Source: J061 sp003695725 [NCBI: Candidatus Schekmanbacteria bacterium]
GTDB lineage: Bacteria; Schekmanbacteria; GWA2-38-11
Reading direction: 5' to 3'
Assembly (NCBI GenBank): GCA_003695725.1
Contig: RFHX01000372.1
Coordinates: 1 to 10,028, forward strand
DNA: 10,028 nt
Below, in pieces: positions 6,931 through 10,028 of this stretch. The position numbers and the translations under genes were made by a program. Numbering within the stretch: the first letter of the stretch is position 1; every line of letters begins with the position of its first letter. Below the pieces are notes generated by a model. The model did not search any database and was not told the DNA's origin. It saw only the letters and a list, made by a program, of their open reading frames with translations.

Positions 6931-7607
6931 TCTTCCAATTTGTAGCCAACGCCTCTAATGTTTTTAATAAACTTCGATGCCCTGCCAAGTTTTTCCCGCA
7001 GATGGCGTATATGGACATCAACAGTGCGGTCAACAACAACTTTATCATCTCCCCATAAATTATCCAAGATTTGCTGTCTAGAAAAAACTCTGCCTTTGTT
7101 TTTAGCAAGTAAGAGAAGAATTTTGAATTCAGTCGTTGTAAGCTCTATCTTTTTACCTTTGACCTTAACAATAAATTTTTCCTCATCAATTTCAACATCA
7201 TCCTTTATGAAATAAATGCCTTCCCTTTCTTCATCATTACCGCGTCTTAGCACTGCCTTTACTCTTGCTGTCAATTCTATCGGTGAAAACGGTTTTGTTA
7301 CATAGTCATCTGCACCTAGTTCCAACCCTAATACCTTGTCAATTTCATCTCCCTTCGCAGTAACAATAATTATTTTGCAGGATTTTAAATCTTTGTTGTT
7401 TCTTAAATATTTGCATATCTCGAGTCCATCGATATCAGGAAGCATAAGGTCTAAAATTGCAAGGTGGGGAGGGCTATTTTTCAATGTTTTCAAAAAGCTG
7501 TCCCCATCAGGAAAGATTTGTGTACGATATCCTGATTTTTCCAAATTGATGGAGATAAGCTTTGCTATATCCGGCTCATCCTCTACTATTGCAATTAGTG
7601 GTTTCAT
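6927..7607 (-). CDS. phoB: Phosphate-regulon response regulator PhoB (OmpR family)
   Basis: DNA-binding response regulator that activates Pho genes when phosphorylated by PhoR. From the ATG at 7607 it has 226 residues. The receiver domain has acidic pocket Glu9-Asp10, phospho-acceptor Asp53 (ILDLMLPD), Thr83, Tyr102 and Lys105 (DYVTKPF). It is followed by a winged-helix domain from about 131, with recognition helix around VDVHIRHLREKLG and the closing IRGVGYKLE. A TTG three codons upstream (7616) is in frame, but the family normally begins two or three residues before the first beta strand, so the ATG is preferred; neither has a strong Shine-Dalgarno. The stop overlaps phoR. No clear Pho-box array is visible upstream, so phosphate autoregulation is not evident. 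Confidence 0.93.
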   Translation of the reverse strand: MKPLIAIVEDEPDIAKLISINLEKSGYRTQIFPDGDSFLKTLKNSPPHLAILDLMLPDIDGLEICKYLRNNKDLKSCKIIIVTAKGDEIDKVLGLELGADDYVTKPFSPIELTARVKAVLRRGNDEEREGIYFIKDDVEIDEEKFIVKVKGKKIELTTTEFKILLLLAKNKGRVFSRQQILDNLWGDDKVVVDRTVDVHIRHLREKLGRASKFIKNIRGVGYKLEE

Positions 7608-7629
7608 TTGTCCCAACTATATATGAATA

Positions 7630-7658
7630 TTAGTATCAAATCAAATGAAGTGTGGCAA
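7630..7658 (-). promoter_or_regulatory. Possible phoBR promoter
   Basis: On the minus strand TTGCCA (7658-7653) lies 17 bases before TACTAA (7635-7630). The -35 is a good match (four of six) and the -10 a weak one. The start would fall roughly 16-20 bases before the preferred phoB ATG. Read-through from tRNA-His, 91 bases upstream on the same strand with no visible terminator between, is an alternative source of phoBR mRNA. Confidence 0.3.
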
Positions 7659-7698
7659 AAAAAGTTGGTATGAAATGCGAATTTTTTGAACACTGAAG

Positions 7699-7772
7699 GG
7701 TGGGCGAAGGGGCTCGAACCCTCGACAACTGGATCCACAGTCCAGCGCTCTACCAACTGAGCTACGCCCACC
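7699..7772 (-). tRNA. tRNA-His (anticodon GTG)
   Basis: The minus strand folds into a complete cloverleaf. The acceptor GTGGGCG pairs with CGCCCAC. The D arm contains AGCTCAGTTGGTAGAGC, and the anticodon stem CTGGA/TCCAG encloses loop CTGTGGA with anticodon GTG, decoding CAY His codons. The T arm is GAGGG-TTCGAGC-CCCTT with one G-T pair. The extra 5' G (position -1, base 7772) faces a C discriminator (7699); this G-1:C73 pair is the identity mark of bacterial tRNA-His recognised by HisRS. The 3' CCA is not encoded (CTT follows), so it must be added after transcription. A consensus-like promoter lies about 30 bases upstream. Confidence 0.97.
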
Positions 7773-7808
7773 ATAGCTCTAAAGAATATACCAATCTTAG
7801 GATGCCCA

Positions 7809-7837
7809 AATGTAATTTAATGATTACACTTTGTCAA
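7809..7837 (-). promoter_or_regulatory. Sigma70-type promoter for tRNA-His
   Basis: On the minus strand a perfect TTGACA (7837-7832) is followed, after exactly 17 bases, by TACATT (7814-7809, four of six matches to TATAAT). The predicted start, near 7802, is about 30 bases before the mature tRNA end, leaving a short leader for RNase P to remove. A 6-bp inverted repeat sits within this promoter and is listed separately. Confidence 0.65.
7811..7828. repeat. Inverted repeat TGTAAT-N6-ATTACA inside the tRNA-His promoter
   Basis: TGTAAT (7811-7816) and ATTACA (7823-7828) are perfect inverted copies with centres 12 bp apart, near one helical turn. They lie across the spacer and the upstream part of the -10 of the tRNA-His promoter. 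The geometry resembles a dimeric repressor operator. A short AT-rich palindrome can also arise by chance, so function is uncertain. Confidence 0.35.
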
Positions 7838-7990
7838 GCCAATCCTTTCCTCTTCTTTTTTTATCAAAAAAATTATCGTGACTAAAAAATTACCTGCTAA
7901 GAGGTGTAAAGGAAGATGCTATCAAATTTATAATTCATACAGAAAGCCAAATCAAAACCAGCATTTTTATGTAGTTATAACAGCCCATCC

Positions 7991-8019
7991 TTGACACCTA
8001 AATTTTTTTTTAATAAAAA
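7991..8019 (+). promoter_or_regulatory. Sigma70-type promoter for fabH
   Basis: A perfect TTGACA (7991-7996) is followed by a 17-base, T-rich spacer and TAAAAA (8014-8019, four of six matches). Transcription would begin near 8026, about 45 bases before the fabH ATG. An inverted repeat CACCT (7995-7999) / AGGTG (8019-8023) brackets the spacer and could be an operator. The rest of the 298-base tRNA-fabH gap (about 7838-7990) shows no gene, repeat or terminator that I can support. Confidence 0.55.
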
Positions 8020-8070
8020 GGTGCGATTATTTCTTTCCATAAAAAATTTAAATGAGGATTTCTTTACATT

Positions 8071-9057
8071 ATGGCTAAAATAAATGCGAGAATTATTGGA
8101 ACAGGAGCATATTTGCCTGAAAAAATTTATGACAATGCTTATTTTGAAAAAATTCTGGATACAAGCGACGAATGGATTACGGAAAGGACAGGAATAAAGG
8201 AAAGGCATATTGCCCCTCCTGAAATGGCATCGTCTGACCTTGCAACAGAAGCGGCAAAAAAAGCAATAAAAGTATCAGGCATTTCAGCAAAAGATATTGA
8301 AGCAATCATCTGTGCAACAATTACTCCTGATATGTTCTTTCCTCCAACTGCCTGCTTCGTACAAAAAAATCTGGGAATCAAAAATTCAGCAGCTTTCGAT
8401 GTGGCAGCTGTTTGTTCAGGATTCATATATGCCCTTACAGTTGCAGACAGTTTTATAAAAGCAGGAAAGTTCAAAAAAGTCCTTGTCATTGGTGTTGAGG
8501 TAATGAGCAAAATCATAGATTATACTGACCGCACAACTTGTGTAATTTTTGGAGACGGAGCAGGTGCGGCAGTGGTTTCCGCAGAAAAGGGAAGCCGAGG
8601 AATCCTATCAACCCACATCTACTCAGATGGCAGCTATTCTCATCTTATTCAGATGCCGGGTGGCGGGTCGCGCAATCCTTGCTCGATGGAAGTAATTGAA
8701 AAGCGACTTCCTTTTGTCAAAATGAAGGGAAGAGAAACCTTCAAAATAGCCGTAAGAGCAATGGAACAATGTTGTAGAGATGCACTTGAAACAAACAATC
8801 TCGAACCCAAAGACATAGATATTTTTGTACCTCATCAGGCAAATAAAAGGATAATCGATGCCGTTGCCCAAAGGCTTAAGATACCCGAAGAAAAGATAAT
8901 CGTAACAATTCACAAGCATGGCAATACCTCTGCTGCCTCTGTACCTATGGCTCTCAATGAAGCGGTGGAGGAAGGAAAAATCAAAGAAGGCGACTATGTC
9001 TTGATGTCTGCTTTTGGCGGAGGTCTGAGTTGGGGTTCAATCCTAATGAAATGGTAA
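8071..9057 (+). CDS. fabH: Beta-ketoacyl-ACP synthase III FabH
   Basis: Starts fatty-acid synthesis in the cytoplasm by condensing an acyl-CoA, usually acetyl-CoA or a branched primer, with malonyl-ACP to give a beta-ketoacyl-ACP. The 328-residue protein is full length. The catalytic triad is Cys115 (in AAVCSGF), His255 (in PHQANKR) and Asn285 (in HGNTSAAS), with the C-terminal FGGGLSWGS motif at 315-323. The N-terminal IIGTGAYLPE and TSDEWITERTGI motifs are typical of true FabH rather than FabB/F. The ATG is preceded by GAGGA about 12 bases upstream, a slightly long spacing. The gene stands alone: the usual partners plsX, fabD and fabG are not adjacent here. It has its own promoter. Primer preference cannot be told from sequence alone. 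Confidence 0.96.
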   Translation: MAKINARIIGTGAYLPEKIYDNAYFEKILDTSDEWITERTGIKERHIAPPEMASSDLATEAAKKAIKVSGISAKDIEAIICATITPDMFFPPTACFVQKNLGIKNSAAFDVAAVCSGFIYALTVADSFIKAGKFKKVLVIGVEVMSKIIDYTDRTTCVIFGDGAGAAVVSAEKGSRGILSTHIYSDGSYSHLIQMPGGGSRNPCSMEVIEKRLPFVKMKGRETFKIAVRAMEQCCRDALETNNLEPKDIDIFVPHQANKRIIDAVAQRLKIPEEKIIVTIHKHGNTSAASVPMALNEAVEEGKIKEGDYVLMSAFGGGLSWGSILMKW

Positions 9058-9070
9058 TCTTTCTCTGAAC

Positions 9071-9093
9071 GAGATCTTTAAATGCAAGATTTT
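9071..9093. terminator. Weak candidate bidirectional terminator between convergent genes
   Basis: GAGATCTT (9071-9078) can pair with AAGATTTT (9086-9093) around a seven-base loop, ending in a short T-run on the plus strand. It sits at the 3' ends of fabH and the PHP gene, overlapping the last codons of the latter. The stem is AT-rich with two G-T pairs, so it is a poor terminator and is reported mainly because nothing better occurs in the 20-base gap. Confidence 0.25.
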
Positions 9094-9950
9094 AGAAATC
9101 CTGACTCTGCAACTTTTTCGAATCCGTGAGATATCTTTTTAAGAAGCTTTTCATAACTTTCTCCCCCGTGAAAATCTGTACCTCCTGTTGGAATCAAGTC
9201 AAGCTCTTCACAGAGAGAAAGAAGATATTTTTCATATTTTTTTGGAGTAAGTTTTATCCTGCTCGAATTGTAAAGTGATAGTTGGGCTGGATAAGGATAG
9301 AACACCTCTACACCCATTAGACCAAGTTTTTTCAGCTCTATCAAATGATTCTTGATATTCTTAGTTTTGAAAAAACCCGGGTGTGAATGCACGGGAATAC
9401 CTCCCGCATCTCTTATCAGTGCAATAGCTTCAGCCGCTTCAAGTTTCATTCTTTTTACATAGTAAGGAGAATTGTCTCCCAGATATTTTCTGAATGCTTC
9501 ATTTAATGATTTTACATATCCTTGTTCAAGGAGAGCTTTTGCTATATGAGGCCTACCTATTGTGCCGTATCCTGATATCTCTGATACCCTCTCTACTGAA
9601 ATTTCAAAGCCCTTGTCCTTCAGTTTTTTTATCATCAATTTAGCCCTCTTTTCCCTATAATTTCGCATCTCTTGTAATTTCTTGGACAATTTCTTGTTTG
9701 AAGGGTCGATATTGTAACCAAGCACTTCAAGACGAAGTGATTTATGGCTGCAATTTATTTCCACACCATGAAGGAATTCGATAGAATGCTTTTTTAACAA
9801 TGGAATTATTTCATTCTTTTCTGATACTATGTCATGGTCAGTTATGGCAAGAATTTTGACATTATTCCTTTTTGCCATTTGCACAATATCGAAAGGAGAA
9901 AGCTCTCCGTCGGAAAGCGTGCTGTGTATATGAAGATCAAAATTATACAT
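9078..9950 (-). CDS. PHP-domain metal-dependent phosphoesterase (YciV/RNase AM-like)
   Basis: Cytoplasmic metal-dependent phosphoesterase of the PHP superfamily. The nearest known group by layout and length (290 residues from the chosen ATG) includes E. coli YciV/RNase AM, a 5'-3' RNA exonuclease, and the 3',5'-nucleoside-bisphosphate phosphatases. Metal-site motifs are HIHSTLSDG (His7, His9, Asp14), TDHD (37-40, His39), Glu64 in HGVEIN, GRPHIA (His135), the HSHPG loop (188-192) and TDFHG (Asp259, His261). An inserted helical segment at about 85-165 is usual for this group. The frame can be extended to a GTG at 10022, but those 24 residues lie outside the conserved domain and MYNFDLHIHS is a typical N-terminus. 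No Shine-Dalgarno precedes the ATG. Substrate is uncertain; it converges on fabH, with 20 bases between. Confidence 0.88.
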   Translation of the reverse strand: MYNFDLHIHSTLSDGELSPFDIVQMAKRNNVKILAITDHDIVSEKNEIIPLLKKHSIEFLHGVEINCSHKSLRLEVLGYNIDPSNKKLSKKLQEMRNYREKRAKLMIKKLKDKGFEISVERVSEISGYGTIGRPHIAKALLEQGYVKSLNEAFRKYLGDNSPYYVKRMKLEAAEAIALIRDAGGIPVHSHPGFFKTKNIKNHLIELKKLGLMGVEVFYPYPAQLSLYNSSRIKLTPKKYEKYLLSLCEELDLIPTGGTDFHGGESYEKLLKKISHGFEKVAESGFLKSCI

Positions 9951-9956
9951 ATTTTT

Positions 9957-9985
9957 TTTATAATTCAATCTTGATATAAAGTAAA
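9957..9985 (-). promoter_or_regulatory. Possible PHP-gene promoter giving a leaderless mRNA
   Basis: On the minus strand TTTACT (9985-9980, four of six matches to TTGACA) is followed after 17 bases by TATAAA (9962-9957, five of six matches to TATAAT). The chosen ATG begins six bases after the -10, right where transcription normally starts, so the message could begin at or next to the start codon. The missing Shine-Dalgarno fits this. In such AT-rich DNA chance matches are frequent. Confidence 0.35.
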
Positions 9986-10028
9986 ATTGTTTAATATGGA
10001 AGCATTCAGCATATATATACACTATCCC

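Noticed and set aside
7608-7616. TTG start for phoB three codons upstream
   Set aside because: It is in frame, but the receiver fold begins immediately after the internal ATG and no ribosome site favours the TTG.
7700-7885. Plus-strand frame of 61 codons across the tRNA-His gene
   Set aside because: It begins inside the antisense of a clear tRNA and shows no protein family; its product resembles commonly misannotated tRNA-antisense proteins.
7917-7934. Five-codon plus-strand frame (ATG CTA TCA ...) after an AAGGA in the tRNA-fabH gap
   Set aside because: It is too short to support and the Shine-Dalgarno spacing is too tight; probably chance.
7975-8208. Minus-strand 77-codon frame over the fabH promoter and start
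   Set aside because: It is antisense to the conserved FabH N-terminus and the promoter, with no supporting motif.
8623-8919. Minus-strand 98-codon frame inside fabH
   Set aside because: It is the antisense shadow of the catalytic domain, without family features.
9951-10022. N-terminal extension of the PHP protein from the GTG at 10022
   Set aside because: The 24 extra residues are hydrophobic-aromatic and precede a typical PHP start. The DNA there looks like an AT-rich promoter region rather than coding sequence.
1-10028. Search for a mobile element, CRISPR array, toxin-antitoxin pair or other defence module
   Set aside because: No transposase, integrase, direct-repeat array or target-site duplication is visible. 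The genes all belong to housekeeping or phosphate-regulon families and have similar composition.

Overview
The window is a compact, AT-rich bacterial chromosome segment carrying a nearly complete phosphate-starvation (Pho) locus, followed by a tRNA-His gene, a lone fabH and a PHP-family phosphoesterase. A beta-barrel porin with a C-terminal Phe, together with a PstS that has a signal peptide but no lipobox Cys, points to a Gram-negative cell envelope. PhoR has a large extracytoplasmic sensor domain, and the probable PhoB sites are TTAACA-type repeats, both of which recall Gram-positive Pho systems. I cannot name the phylum from this sequence; a deep-branching diderm or a deltaproteobacterium-like lineage would fit. 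I see no mobile element, CRISPR array or rRNA gene.

Layout: from about 7.6 kb down to the left edge everything is on the minus strand, in the order phoB, phoR (ATGA overlap), porin, pstS, pstC, pstA (ATGA overlap), pstB (19-base overlap). A Shine-Dalgarno-like sequence runs off the left edge after pstB, where phoU would be the usual next gene. tRNA-His (GTG) is also on the minus strand, just upstream of phoB. fabH is on the plus strand and shares a 298-base intergenic region with the tRNA, with a sigma70-like promoter in each direction. fabH converges on the PHP gene, whose upstream region reaches the right edge.

How it works together: PhoR senses phosphate limitation and phosphorylates PhoB. 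PhoB probably binds two 39-bp arrays of four 6-bp elements at 11-bp pitch. One lies directly after phoR in front of porin-pstS, the other in the pstS-pstC gap. Each ends nine bases before a possible -10 hexamer. The porin would admit phosphate through the outer membrane, PstS would bind it in the periplasm, and PstCA with PstB would import it at the expense of ATP. The second array would give pstCAB its own Pho promoter, and a hairpin after pstS may further uncouple pstS from pstCAB.

The genes are all recognisable families. The points of interest are regulatory: the paired Pho-box arrays, a structured porin leader with a strong orphan Shine-Dalgarno, a palindrome inside the tRNA-His promoter, and a PHP gene that may be transcribed as a leaderless mRNA. 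I found no convincing new multi-gene system.
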